This document shows, piece after piece, positions 1-7,251 of a DNA stretch of 60,026 bases (its first letter is position 1; every line of letters begins with the position of its first letter). The stretch is from NCBI GenBank assembly GCA_964443275.1, contig CAYUCE010000004.1, forward strand, positions 1-60,026, written 5' to 3'. The DNA is from CAYUCE01 sp964443275 (GTDB lineage: Bacteria > Bipolaricaulota > Bipolaricaulia > CAYUCE01). The translations under genes and the position numbers were made by a program. The notes beneath the pieces are model-generated. The model saw only the letters and a program-made list of their open reading frames with translations. It searched no databases and was not told where the DNA came from.

Positions 1-16
1 TGCTCTGCATTTTTTA

Positions 17-403
17 ATGTCCGTTTTATGCAATAATTACTTGCCAAAGACAACTTCTAGTGTAAAGCAAAAAGAGTACCTAAAGAAGCTTGGAAAAGCC
101 ATTAAGCTATAGCGGCAAGCTAAGGATTTAAAGCAAAAAGAGCTTGCTGAAAAGGTGGAGATTTCCTCCAACTATTTAAGTATGATCGAAAGAGGAGATA
201 AATCTGCATCCTTTGACACTTTAGTTAAGATAGTGGAAGCTCTCGATATAAAACTTCACGTTCTCTTTCTAAAAGCGGAATTTCCTGAGTTTGGAGATCA
301 GCTAACAAGAGCATACTACTTGATGCAAATCCTGGAAGAGACTGAATTTTACGAGCTTAAAGAGATTACTGAAAGGCTTGGAAAAGAAGCTACTGCATCT
401 TAA
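17..403 (+). pseudogene. XRE-family HTH regulator interrupted by an in-frame stop
   Basis: The frame encodes a Cro/C1-type helix-turn-helix: LGKAIKL, then a stop, then RQAKDLKQKELAEKVEIS and NYLSMIERG. The TAG at 110-112 lies inside helix 1, where this family usually has Leu (I-x-x-L-R). A TTG-to-TAG change would explain it. The frame is open on both sides of the stop. A GTG at 155 could restart translation, but the 82-residue product would lack the first two helices and so could not form a complete HTH. The 3' part (to 403) adds an acidic helical tail. The upstream start is uncertain because the window begins here; ATG at 17 and TTG at 41 are candidates. Probably a recently inactivated small repressor or antitoxin-like regulator, unless the stop is a sequencing error. 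Confidence 0.6.
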
Positions 404-664
404 AGATTTACTTTATAAGAAGGATTTGGGAATGGATTAGTTATGAAATTACCACCAAAACAAATCTTCTAAAATTTTCTTTTTGTACCTCTCTTTCACT
501 CAACACTAAACCACATAACTAAATTTTCCAAGCCTCAAATTCATGGAATTTGTTATTTGACCTAGTTTAATCGTAAGTTGCGTTGAATAAAAATACCTTT
601 TAGCAACTCACAATCAGGGAAGGAAGATAAAGTTATCACAACTCGTTTTAGGAGGACTACATGC
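404..664. other. Intergenic region, AT-rich
   Basis: About 260 bases with only very short frames. A short inverted repeat (AGTTGC / GCAACT) lies near 575-610, and a Shine-Dalgarno sequence AGGAGG at 650-655 serves the cupin gene. No convincing promoter or terminator was identified. Confidence 0.5.
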
Positions 665-1000
665 ATGTTTTATAAGAAGGATAAATCAGGTTACAGAGAA
701 ATCGCAGAAGGAGTATGGATGAAGCCTTTAGTACATGGCTCCAAGACTTTATTAAGTGAGATCAACTTTGAGAAGGGAAGTACGGTTGACCTGCACAGTC
801 ATCCCCATGAGCAGACCGGTTACCTAATTTCAGGGCATTTCAAATTATCCGTTGGAGACAAATCCTTTGAAGTTAGGCCCGGTGATAGCTGGTGTATTCC
901 CGGAGGAGTAAAACATAAGGCAGAATTTATCGAAGATTCGGTAGCCATTGAAGTTTTCTCGCCTATCCGAGAGGAATACTTGCCTAAAGATATTTCTTAG
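665..1000 (+). CDS. Small cupin-domain protein (111 aa)
   Basis: Single-domain cupin. Residues about 40-95 carry the two conserved motifs: cupin 1 with H-x-H-x(3)-E-x(6)-G (HSHPHEQTGYLISG) and cupin 2 (PGDSWCIPGGVKH). The metal-binding His/His/Glu and the later His are all present, so a metal-bound beta-barrel is expected. No signal peptide; cytoplasmic. Start chosen at ATG 665 because AGGAGG lies 9 bases upstream; the ATG at 661 runs into a stop after four codons. It is convergent with the ABC permease gene to its right and follows the broken regulator. Small cupins of this kind range from sugar or amino-acid isomerases to ligand sensors; the sequence does not identify a substrate. Confidence 0.85.
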   Translation: MFYKKDKSGYREIAEGVWMKPLVHGSKTLLSEINFEKGSTVDLHSHPHEQTGYLISGHFKLSVGDKSFEVRPGDSWCIPGGVKHKAEFIEDSVAIEVFSPIREEYLPKDIS

Positions 1001-1010
1001 GTAAGATAAG

Positions 1011-1850
1011 TTATTCTTGAAGTTTAGGATCGGTGACGTCTCGAATTCCGTCCCCCATCATATTAAAGGAAAGAACGGTTATCAGGATGGCCAGTCCGGG
1101 GAAAACGGAAAGCCAGGGTGCATTTATCAAGTGGTCAACACCGTTTCGTATCATATTACCCCAAGTGGGTGTAGGAGGGGAAACTCCCAATCCAATGAAG
1201 CTTAAGTTGGCCTCGATTCTGATGGCGGTTGCCGTCCACAAAGTGCCCATGACCAATATCTCTCCGAATATATTGGGTAGGATATGGCGCAAGAAGATTC
1301 TAAAATCACTCACTCCTAACGCCCTAGCCGCATCCACAAAGTCCTTTTCTTTGATGGAGAGGGTAGGGCCGTGGGCTACCCGGGCAAACCTGGGGGTCAT
1401 TACTATCCCAATGGCAAAGATCAACTTTACCAGACCCGATCCCAAAATTGCCATTACCATCAGCCCCATAATCAAGGTGGGAAAGGACATTAGGATATCC
1501 ACCCCTCTCATGATTACGTTCTCAATCATTCCACCCTTAAAGCCGGCCAAGATTCCCATGGCCGTACCTACTACCGTTCCTAGAAGCACCGAGAATATAC
1601 CTACCATCAAAGAAACCCTGGCCCCGTGAAGAACGCGTGAGAAGACGTCCCTTCCAAAACTGTCCGTTCCCAGAAAATGTGACCATTCCGGTCCGGTAAG
1701 GCGATAAAATACGTTTTGTTCTAGTGGATCATAGGAAGAGATCCAAGGTGCAAAGATGGCAACTATAATTACAATGAGTGCAATTACGGAGCCGATGACC
1801 GCCGTCTTGTTCTTCCGAAAGGTTCTCCAAAGCTTTCTTTGCTCACCCAT
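1011..1850 (-). CDS. Peptide/nickel-type ABC transporter permease, DppC/OppC family
   Basis: 279 residues. The N-terminal OppC_N-type segment with the first membrane helix (about 20-40) is followed by the LGTDSFGRDVFSR signature and five further membrane helices. The cytoplasmic EAA loop, which contacts the ATPase, is visible around residues 170-196 (KDFVDAARALGVSDFRIF then RHILPN). This is the second inner-membrane permease of a family 5 importer (dipeptide, oligopeptide or nickel). It is the last gene of the operon: its ATG shares one base with the stop of the preceding permease (TGATG), so translation is probably coupled. No DppD/DppF ATPase genes follow; the next gene is the convergent cupin. 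Confidence 0.93.
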   Translation of the reverse strand: MGEQRKLWRTFRKNKTAVIGSVIALIVIIVAIFAPWISSYDPLEQNVFYRLTGPEWSHFLGTDSFGRDVFSRVLHGARVSLMVGIFSVLLGTVVGTAMGILAGFKGGMIENVIMRGVDILMSFPTLIMGLMVMAILGSGLVKLIFAIGIVMTPRFARVAHGPTLSIKEKDFVDAARALGVSDFRIFLRHILPNIFGEILVMGTLWTATAIRIEANLSFIGLGVSPPTPTWGNMIRNGVDHLINAPWLSVFPGLAILITVLSFNMMGDGIRDVTDPKLQE

Positions 1851-2791
1851 CAGTCATAGGTAATGCGAGGATCTATTAACCCGTAAGCCACATCGGTCAG
1901 CAAATTGATAATTATCACAAAGGATGCAAATATCACCATTATTGACTGCAGCATAATATAATCGCGCTGTTTCATGGCCCCTACCATCATCTTGCCCAGG
2001 CCGGGGCGTGAAAAGACCACTTCGGTCATTACTGAACTTCCGATTAATACAATGGAAAAGACCCCGATAACCGAAATAATAGGTATAAAGGCATTTTTCA
2101 GAGCATGCTTATAAATCACTGCTTGCTCCCTTATTCCTTTGGATCTGGCGGTCTGAATGTAGTCTTCGTTTAATACATTAAGCATGGCCGATCTGGACAT
2201 CCTGGTTACGTAGGCGGTCATTATGAGCCCCAAAGAAAGGGCGGGTAAAAATAGATGATAAAGATTATCTTTTAGGTCGGACAGCTCTCCTCCACCCACT
2301 ACCGGGAAGAGATCTAATTTAATGGAGAATAAAAGCATAAGCAGTATACCCAGATAGAAAGCGGGTACGGAAAGGCCGGCCAGCGAAAATGTGCGGCCTA
2401 AATAATCGGCAATGGAATTGCGGTGAAGAGCGGTTATTATTCCCAAAGGTACCCCCAGAATGGCTCCAATCAAGATACCGCTAATGGCTAGCTGCAGAGT
2501 GTAAGGTAGGACACTTGCTATCTGGGCGGCAACCGGTCTGCCGGTTATCAGCGATTTTCCCAGGTCACCCCGCACCAGGCCCCCTAGAAAACGAAGGTAC
2601 TGTACCCAAAGGGGGGCATTTAACCCCATTTTGTCCCGCAGGCGTTCTACAGCTTCTTTGCTGGCATAATCACCCAGTGCAGCCACTGCCGGATCACCGG
2701 GAGCTACCCTGACCAAGAGGAAAACTAAGGTTAAAACGGCAAGCAGGATGGGAATAGCAACCAAGACTCTTCTGATTACATAGGCAAACAT
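1850..2791 (-). CDS. Peptide/nickel-type ABC transporter permease, DppB/OppB family
   Basis: 313 residues, full length for the family. The N-terminal helix is followed by the hallmark FLLVRVAPGDPA, then the LNAPLWVQYLRFLGGLVRGD segment typical of DppB, and about six membrane helices with an EAA-type loop (YIQTARSKGIREQAVIYKHALKN). It forms the importer channel with the downstream DppC-like partner. The preceding gene is the binding protein. Between them, 12 bases before this ATG, is a perfect 11-bp stem (2803-2826), and no good Shine-Dalgarno sequence is visible, so expression below that of the binding protein is likely. Substrate cannot be read from the permease. Confidence 0.93.
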   Translation of the reverse strand: MFAYVIRRVLVAIPILLAVLTLVFLLVRVAPGDPAVAALGDYASKEAVERLRDKMGLNAPLWVQYLRFLGGLVRGDLGKSLITGRPVAAQIASVLPYTLQLAISGILIGAILGVPLGIITALHRNSIADYLGRTFSLAGLSVPAFYLGILLMLLFSIKLDLFPVVGGGELSDLKDNLYHLFLPALSLGLIMTAYVTRMSRSAMLNVLNEDYIQTARSKGIREQAVIYKHALKNAFIPIISVIGVFSIVLIGSSVMTEVVFSRPGLGKMMVGAMKQRDYIMLQSIMVIFASFVIIINLLTDVAYGLIDPRITYD

Positions 2792-2802
2792 TTTAGATAG
2801 AT

Positions 2803-2826
2803 GGGCGCGGGCTACAGCCCGCGCCC
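2803..2826 (-). promoter_or_regulatory. GC-rich hairpin between binding-protein and permease genes
   Basis: GGGCGCGGGCT (2803-2813) and its exact complement AGCCCGCGCCC (2816-2826) form an 11-bp stem with a 2-base spacer. In the minus-strand mRNA it lies between the binding-protein stop and the DppB start. There is no U-run after it, so it is more likely an mRNA-stabilising or partial attenuation element than a full terminator. Confidence 0.6.
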
Positions 2827-2842
2827 TCCCGTATTGTTTTAT

Positions 2843-4459
2843 TTATTCTACGATCCTGGTATCTTCTGTCACTTGAGGATACAAAGCCACGGTTGACATT
2901 AGTTCGTATCCCCAATCTATGTCCTCATTTCTTGCAAATATGTACTTTAGCACAAATAAGGGGTAAGCGGCCAGATATTCCATTATCTCCCTTTGTGCTT
3001 CTTTCCACAGAGCAATTTGCATTTCCTGGTCAGTTTCTATTCTTGCTTCCTCGATTAAATCGTCGATTCCCGTGTAATGTGAGAAGTTTGTATCGGGCTT
3101 GGCCCCGGTGACCACTATAGAATCGGAGTGATAGAATCTGGTGAGGAAGACGTCAGCATTGGGTCTCCAGGCGATGTAGATAGTTAGGGGGTTTACGTCT
3201 TCTCTGATCATGGAGTGCATGGTTGAATGGTCAACCACATTTAGTTTTAGGTTAATGCCGATTTTTTTGAGTTGTGCCTGGATGGATTCGTAGGTTCTTC
3301 TGTAGCTTGCCCGCTCGGAGGTGGTGACTTCCAGGGTGAAGCCGTTCGGATAACCGGCGTCTGCCAAGTGATCTTTTGCCCTTTCCCTATCTACCGGATA
3401 AAGAATGTCGGCTGCGGTTACTTCGGCTTTAGTTAGCCCACCGGCCAGGTATTTTACCGGCACCGGTGAATATAAGGGCTCCGAGGTCGCTTCCCCAAAG
3501 AAAGCCAAGAACTCGTTTCGGTCCAATGCGTAGGCTATTGCCTTTCTTACATCTTTGATTTTAAGGGGGTCCCTAGTTAGGTTAAGATGCAAAGTAACCG
3601 TCTCTCCAGGTCCAAACACATCTACCGTAGTACCTTCCACTTTTTCCATCTTTTCCACCCAAGGTTGTTCACGTAGACCCTCAGCTACATCTATTTCTCC
3701 TTTTCTAAGCCCTAATTCCCGGCTGCTTAAGTCCGGCATATAACGGACTTCTACTTGGGAGAGGTTAGGTTCCCCTCTAAAGTAATCTTTGTTAGCCACT
3801 AAGGTCACGTTGTCCATCGGACTGTACTCATCAAACATAAAGGGCCCGGTACCTACAGGATGAGTTTTAAATGCTTCATCTCCCATATCTTCTACCGCCT
3901 GCTTACAGACGATGAATCCACCCGCATAATCCGCTACTTTGGGCAGGAACAAGACCGGCGAAAGGGGATTTTCCAAGGTTATTTGGACAGTATATTTGCC
4001 CACCGCTTCAAAGTTCATGCCCTCATATTCCCCTGCATAGGAGGACCTATCTGGATCGGCCGCTTTATTGAGTGAATAAACCACATCTTCGGAGGTAAGC
4101 TCGTAAGCCGGGTTGTCGTTGTAGGGATGGCACATTACCCTTTTTCTTAGTTCAAATGTCCATACCCGGCCGCCGTCGGTGGGTTCGGGAATGCTGGTAG
4201 CAAGATCAGGTTGAAACTCCGAAATGTCTCCAGGTTTGTATCGAACTAAACCGTTAAAAACCATATCCACCACAGCTCTATCCATGGTGGCTGCTGCCCG
4301 GTGTGGATCAAGGGTATTCAAGTCGGCTGCGTCCAGGGCGATACTTAATGTTTGATCATCAGGGACATTAGTCTCCGATTGCCCGATGGGAGCCAAGAAT
4401 ACCACCAAAGTTAAGACCGCAATTATGACCGCTTTTACAGTTATATGCGAAAACCTCAT
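2843..4459 (-). CDS. ABC transporter substrate-binding protein, family 5 (SBP_bac_5)
   Basis: 538 residues. An N-terminal export signal covers roughly residues 1-28 (hydrophobic VKAVIIAVLTLVVFLAP) with no lipobox cysteine, so the protein may be cleaved and free or uncleaved and anchored. The mature part matches peptide/nickel-binding proteins: LNTLDPHRAAATMDRAVVDMVFNGL, a TSEDVVYSLNKAADP segment, VGTGPFMFDEYSP, and DVRKAIAYALDRNEF near the middle. It delivers ligand to the two permeases downstream. The ATG at 4459 follows AGGAGG, and a consensus promoter lies about 100 bases upstream. Ligand is not predictable: family 5 covers di- and oligopeptides, nickel chelates, sugars and opines. Confidence 0.92.
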   Translation of the reverse strand: MRFSHITVKAVIIAVLTLVVFLAPIGQSETNVPDDQTLSIALDAADLNTLDPHRAAATMDRAVVDMVFNGLVRYKPGDISEFQPDLATSIPEPTDGGRVWTFELRKRVMCHPYNDNPAYELTSEDVVYSLNKAADPDRSSYAGEYEGMNFEAVGKYTVQITLENPLSPVLFLPKVADYAGGFIVCKQAVEDMGDEAFKTHPVGTGPFMFDEYSPMDNVTLVANKDYFRGEPNLSQVEVRYMPDLSSRELGLRKGEIDVAEGLREQPWVEKMEKVEGTTVDVFGPGETVTLHLNLTRDPLKIKDVRKAIAYALDRNEFLAFFGEATSEPLYSPVPVKYLAGGLTKAEVTAADILYPVDRERAKDHLADAGYPNGFTLEVTTSERASYRRTYESIQAQLKKIGINLKLNVVDHSTMHSMIREDVNPLTIYIAWRPNADVFLTRFYHSDSIVVTGAKPDTNFSHYTGIDDLIEEARIETDQEMQIALWKEAQREIMEYLAAYPLFVLKYIFARNEDIDWGYELMSTVALYPQVTEDTRIVE

Positions 4460-4554
4460 AGCAAAAAATACCTCCTAGTTAGGAATTTTCGGTAAATTTT
4501 TTTCTGCTATTACCACCCCCTCCTCAAAGAATTCCCTGATTCAGCAGGAAATAA

Positions 4555-4584
4555 ATTATAATCATTTGCTGATTTAACTGTCAA
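4555..4584 (-). promoter_or_regulatory. Consensus sigma-70-type promoter of the ABC operon
   Basis: On the minus strand TTGACA (4579-4584) and TATAAT (4555-4560) are separated by 18 bases, matching both consensus hexamers exactly. It faces the binding-protein gene at 4459. The end of the MITE is 16 bp upstream of the -35 box. Confidence 0.8.
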
Positions 4585-4592
4585 GTAAATCT

Positions 4593-4858
4593 TCCTTGAG
4601 CTGAAGTTTTGATATAAGCTTCACCTATTCTTCAGTAACTTCTTTGCCACACTGCTTAGGGGAGAGGATAAACTTTTCTTCCTCGCTGCATAACTCCTCG
4701 CTTTCGCTCGTCAAACAGATTCGCCAGCGTCAGAAAAATTTATCCTCTTCCTCTCCCTATTGATTGGGGTTCCCGAAGGAAATGCTCTACATTATCATGT
4801 AGGTTTATGTTCATTTACCCCTTGGCTTCATGCTTATATCAAAACTTCAGTCCTTGAG
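4593..4858. mobile_element. MITE: 250-bp element with 19-bp terminal inverted repeats and 8-bp target duplication
   Basis: The element spans 4601-4850. Its ends, CTGAAGTTTTGATATAAGC (4601-4619) and the exact reverse complement (4832-4850), are a perfect 19-bp inverted repeat. The 8-bp sequence TCCTTGAG occurs immediately outside both ends (4593-4600 and 4851-4858), as expected for a target-site duplication. The interior has no meaningful reading frame but has its own imperfect symmetry (GGGGAGAGGATAAA at 4659-4672 against TTTATCCTCT then CTCTCCC at 4739-4757). This is the structure of a non-autonomous transposable element mobilised in trans. 8-bp duplications occur with several transposase families (for example IS66, IS6, ISL3), so the family is not assigned. 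No second copy was seen in the window. Confidence 0.85.
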
Positions 4859-4940
4859 AGAGACAGGCCGCAATTTAACCCAAAATATGGACTTACCTTC
4901 AATAAGTGGAAATGTTCTCGCCGGCATTGATATTATCAAC

Positions 4941-4967
4941 GCAAAAAGGCTAGTTAACCCGCCTTTT
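4941..4967 (-). terminator. Putative Rho-independent terminator after the GDPD gene
   Basis: Read on the minus strand, AAAAGGC (4967-4961), a 10-base loop and GCCTTTT (4950-4944) form a 7-bp stem; the U-run continues one base further. It lies about 28 bases after the GDPD stop and would close the minus-strand operon that begins near 10.1 kb. Confidence 0.55.
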
Positions 4968-4994
4968 GGAGGCGAATTTAATCGGAAGAGTCAT

Positions 4995-5945
4995 TTACAG
5001 GCCAAATTTTTCGTCAAGAATAGGTTGCAACCGTTGAGGGAAGTCGGTGATAATCCCGCTTATTCCTCGTAAGGTTACAAGTTCTCGCATTTTATTAGTG
5101 CGGTTATAGGTCCACACATATATCCCATAACCTAATTCCTTAAGCTCATTTGCTTTTTTTGGATTAAAAGCAATTGAGCTAGGTAAATAGGCATCTACCT
5201 TTAAACCTTCTAAATATTCAACTAGGTTATTTCGAGAAAAGGTCATTAAAGCGCCGGTGGGGATCGTGGAATCACGTTCCTTTATTTCTTTTAGTAACTG
5301 ATGATCGAAAGAGGTAACCATCACACGAGTAGCCATATCCGCCGTGTTGATAAGTTGAATCAGCTCTTTGGCGATCCATTCCTTAGGATAGTAGTACATG
5401 GGTTTTACTTCGATATCCAACCGCCAATTGTTTTCCTTCGTAAACTGTAAAGCTTCTTGCAAAGTGGGGACTTTCTCAGCCCGGTATGAATTCTTCTCTG
5501 TTGGGGAGACATTACCTTGTTTGATTTGACCAAATGGATCATTTTGAACAAACCAGGAGCCGGCGTCCAGTTGTCTTATTTCAGATAGTGTAAAATCCTT
5601 TACCGGCCAAGGCGAACGGTGGGGAAATACTTTTTCAGCATTTGTAGTCCTCTTCAGGTCTTGGTCGTGCATTAGTATAAAGTGGCCGTCATTGGTGATA
5701 CGGACATCTATCTCCCATAAATCTGCTCCAATTGAGAGAGCTTTTTTGCCGGCAATCAATGTATTCTGTGGGGCAAGCGAAGAAGCACCGGCATGTGCTA
5801 TATTCAATATTGGTCTGGGTAACTTAGCACCTTTTAAAAATATATTTGCCTTCGCTTCGGCGAGTGCCATTATTGATAGGATAAAAACCCCAGCTAAAAT
5901 GGGGATTATAAATAGGTGCTTGTTATAGTTTAAAAATTTATCCAA
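4995..5945 (-). CDS. Membrane-anchored glycerophosphodiester phosphodiesterase family protein
   Basis: 316 residues. A hydrophobic segment at about 11-30 anchors or exports the protein; a GDPD TIM-barrel follows. Catalytic landmarks visible: H51 in IAHAGAS, E78/D80 in WEIDVRITNDG, H93-D94 in LMHDQDLKRTTN, a later metal Glu in LDIEVKP, and the C-terminal GIITDFPQ. The family hydrolyses deacylated phospholipids (glycerophosphodiesters) to an alcohol and glycerol-3-phosphate; here it probably acts outside the membrane. Two positions deviate: the usual HRG is HAG, and the PENT motif reads PQNT, so activity or substrate may differ. TTG at 5945 is taken as the start, but its Shine-Dalgarno AAAGG is unusually close. 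Last gene of the carboxylase-cluster operon. Confidence 0.85.
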   Translation of the reverse strand: MDKFLNYNKHLFIIPILAGVFILSIMALAEAKANIFLKGAKLPRPILNIAHAGASSLAPQNTLIAGKKALSIGADLWEIDVRITNDGHFILMHDQDLKRTTNAEKVFPHRSPWPVKDFTLSEIRQLDAGSWFVQNDPFGQIKQGNVSPTEKNSYRAEKVPTLQEALQFTKENNWRLDIEVKPMYYYPKEWIAKELIQLINTADMATRVMVTSFDHQLLKEIKERDSTIPTGALMTFSRNNLVEYLEGLKVDAYLPSSIAFNPKKANELKELGYGIYVWTYNRTNKMRELVTLRGISGIITDFPQRLQPILDEKFGL

Positions 5946-6001
5946 CCTTTTTCACCGTACCTTTAATTTCTAAAAAGAAGTCTCGCACAGAGAGCCTGAA
6001 T

Positions 6002-6670
6002 TTAGAAGCTGGAGATAAGATAGGTATATTTGCTATAAATCACATCCGAGGGAGTTACCGGATCGTTGAACCTGCAGTGTAATTTGCCCGAACTATTTTG
6101 ACCCTCGTCATCAGCCTCCAGAAGGGGGTAGCAAGTTGTCCCATATTTGTAGTCGGTGCCTTTGTATTGGTGGTAAGCTATTTGATAAGCTATCCAAACC
6201 AGTTCACTACAGTAATAGCTGCCGTCAATTTTACCCTTTCCTAAAAAACCAACTAAAGGATAGCTGGCCCCGACAAACTTCTGTGCTGCTTCTGCAGCCT
6301 CCTCCCTTACTTCTTTAGGAAGATCTACTCTCCAAACTTCCTTAGCCGCAAAATCGTTATTTTGTCGAAGGGCGTAGAAATCCGGCAAGGATATTTCCCG
6401 AGCCCCGACCCATTTAGCAGATTCTACTACTCTTGCTTCTTCGAAAGTACCGCCTTTAATAATTATTCCTACATGATCGTATGATTGTTTTTCATCCGGA
6501 TCGTAGGGGAGGACCAGATCACCTTCCCCGAACTCAACGCAGTCATAGGCAGCAATATCTCCCACTTGGTATAGGGTAGAGGTAGACGCTAACGGCCTTC
6601 GAGATGAGCTAACAAATACAATGGGAAGAAGCAAGAATAATACGATTAGCCATCTTGAATTTATAGGCAT
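6002..6670 (-). CDS. YiiX/YebB-like permuted NlpC/P60 (papain-fold) hydrolase, exported
   Basis: 222 residues from ATG 6670, chosen because AGGAGAGG lies 6 bases upstream; an upstream TTG at 6700 has no such site. An N-terminal signal segment (WLIVLFLLLPIVFVSSS) precedes a YiiX-type domain: GDIAAYD near the start, YDHVGIII with the catalytic His, YYCSELVWIAY with the catalytic Cys, and a C-terminal VTPSDVIYS. This order (His before Cys) is the circularly permuted NlpC/P60 arrangement. Members act as amidases or peptidases on cell-wall or lipid substrates; the exact bond is unknown. It lies between the biotin carrier gene and the GDPD gene, so envelope lipid or wall turnover is a fair inference for the pair. 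Confidence 0.8.
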   Translation of the reverse strand: MPINSRWLIVLFLLLPIVFVSSSRRPLASTSTLYQVGDIAAYDCVEFGEGDLVLPYDPDEKQSYDHVGIIIKGGTFEEARVVESAKWVGAREISLPDFYALRQNNDFAAKEVWRVDLPKEVREEAAEAAQKFVGASYPLVGFLGKGKIDGSYYCSELVWIAYQIAYHQYKGTDYKYGTTCYPLLEADDEGQNSSGKLHCRFNDPVTPSDVIYSKYTYLISSF

Positions 6671-6704
6671 CTCCGACCTCTCCTGGACTGCGTTTATCAA
6701 ATTT

Positions 6705-7238
6705 CTATTTTATACAGCAGATCAGATGGCCCTTATCTATTTCCTGGCCTTCTTGAACCTCTATGCGGATGACTTCGCCGCTTCTGGGAGCAAGGATTTC
6801 ATTTTCCATTTTCATGGCATCTATTACTGCCAGTTCCTGTCCCCTTTTGACCCGATCTCCTTCTTTAACTTCCAATTTAACTATAAGTCCCGGCATCTCG
6901 CAGATCACCTTCTCCCCTTTGATGAACCGCCCTCCCCTTTTTATCACATGTTTTTTTAACTCTTTGGTGCGGCTTTTCTCCACCTGAACTAGGTGTTCCT
7001 GACCACTTCTATAAATACGGTACTTTCGGCCCCGGCCGAAGATATTCAGATCAACAGCTCGATTTTGAAGATATAAGATGTATTTAGTGAGGCCGGATTG
7101 GGGATCGGGCAGAGGTAACAACTGGCAATCTATTTCTTCATCGTCCAGCTTTACCCGATAACCTGTGCTCTTTGTCCTTTTCAACTGGATTTCTCTTTCT
7201 TTACCTGCGATTTCTACTATGTAGCTTCTTAAACTCAA
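6705..7238 (-). CDS. Biotin carboxyl carrier protein (BCCP-type subunit of an acyl-CoA carboxylase)
   Basis: 177 residues from TTG 7238, 13 bases after the accC stop. A GTG at 7313 would extend it by 25 residues but overlaps accC and has no better ribosome site. The C-terminal 75 residues are a biotinyl/lipoyl domain with the biotinylation motif AMKME (VIDAMKMENEI) between CEMPGLIVKLEVKEGDRV and the closing SGEVIRIEVQEGQEI. The preceding 100 residues resemble the linker/BT region of propionyl-CoA carboxylase alpha chains. With the biotin carboxylase just upstream it forms what is a single polypeptide in many organisms, here split in two. The biotin-lysine carries carboxyl groups to the carboxyltransferase at 10365. 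Confidence 0.88.
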   Translation of the reverse strand: MSLRSYIVEIAGKEREIQLKRTKSTGYRVKLDDEEIDCQLLPLPDPQSGLTKYILYLQNRAVDLNIFGRGRKYRIYRSGQEHLVQVEKSRTKELKKHVIKRGGRFIKGEKVICEMPGLIVKLEVKEGDRVKRGQELAVIDAMKMENEILAPRSGEVIRIEVQEGQEIDKGHLICCIK

Positions 7239-7251
7239 ATTATGCCTAAAA

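Noticed and set aside
1033..1629. 198-codon plus-strand frame over the permease gene
   Set aside because: Antisense shadow of the DppC-like gene, with no ribosome site or recognisable domain.
4830..5072. 80-codon frame starting inside the MITE
   Set aside because: No ribosome site, no family features, and it runs into the 3' end of the GDPD gene on the other strand.
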